DNA from: a bacterium
GTDB taxonomy: Bacteria > Actinomycetota > Acidimicrobiia > Acidimicrobiales > CATQHL01
DNA: 34,930 nucleotides
NCBI GenBank assembly: GCA_026706565.1
Contig: JAPOYM010000042.1
Location: forward strand, 1-34,930
Direction: 5' to 3'
Part shown: positions 34,877 through 34,930 of the stretch, one piece after another
How positions within the stretch are numbered: the first letter of the stretch is position 1
Layout: each line of letters starts with the position of its first letter
The notes under the pieces: generated by a model
What the model was told of the DNA's origin: nothing
Database searches by the model: none
The model's input: only the letters and a program-made list of their open reading frames with translations
Translations under genes and position numbers: made by a program

Positions 34877-34930
34877 TCGGGCTGGCCGGATTTGAACCGG
34901 CGACCCCCTGCTCCCAAAGCAGGTGCGCTG
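34877..34930 (-). tRNA. trnP: tRNA-Pro (anticodon UGG), partial: 5' part beyond the window
   Basis: The minus strand shows D-arm end, anticodon stem CCTGC/GCAGG around TTTGGGA (anticodon TGG), T arm GCCGG-TTCAAAT-CCGGC, 3' acceptor strand CAGCCCG and discriminator A. The 5' acceptor strand lies past position 34930. Confidence 0.92.

Overview
The window is a high-GC chromosomal segment from an actinobacterium. The support is a CysO-type sulfur carrier, an F420-type luciferase-like oxidoreductase, a LytR_C protein, two groEL genes with HrcA/CIRCE operators, and many genes whose start codon lies 6-7 bases after a TANNNT -10 box (leaderless transcripts). The class Acidimicrobiia fits best, but that is an inference from overall gene style and not proven by a marker gene here.

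Layout. 1-2831 (minus): tRNA t6A genes tsaE-tsaB-tsaD (tsaD runs off the edge) and a family 4 uracil-DNA glycosylase; then a Uma2-like nuclease. 3558-9659 (minus): four consecutive, mutually related secreted proteins of unknown function, most with Pro-rich C-terminal tails. 9899-13294 (minus): a nucleotidyltransferase-HEPN protein, an LRV-repeat protein with a ribbon-helix-helix-like end, and a membrane-anchored coiled-coil protein built from 63-bp tandem repeats. 13453-15483 (minus): groES-groEL behind a perfect CIRCE. Then tRNA-Thr, a LytR_C protein, glycerate kinase, cysO, a second groEL with a degenerate CIRCE, and a nitrobindin (plus). 20361-22797: metY (minus) and a voltage-gated-type potassium channel (plus). 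22857-29387: branched-chain amino acid block, greA-leuC-leuD (minus) divergent from leuB-ilvE-cimA (plus). 29443-34930: F420-type oxidoreductase, an unknown gene overlapping gltX, tRNA-Gln, a lipoprotein hydrolase, tRNA-Glu, a zinc-ribbon mini-protein and the 3' part of tRNA-Pro.

How genes work together. CimA, LeuCD, LeuB and IlvE supply most of a threonine-independent route from pyruvate to isoleucine, and LeuBCD/IlvE also serve leucine. CysO and MetY point to sulfur assimilation into cysteine and homocysteine. The two GroELs share a heat-shock repressor. TsaB/D/E make the t6A modification of ANN-decoding tRNAs.

The most unusual content is the four-gene secreted paralogue cluster. A second theme is frequent in-frame GC-rich minisatellites and low-complexity inserts, found even in housekeeping proteins such as TsaD, TsaE and CimA. 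A 27-bp hairpin repeat is dispersed between genes in four copies.
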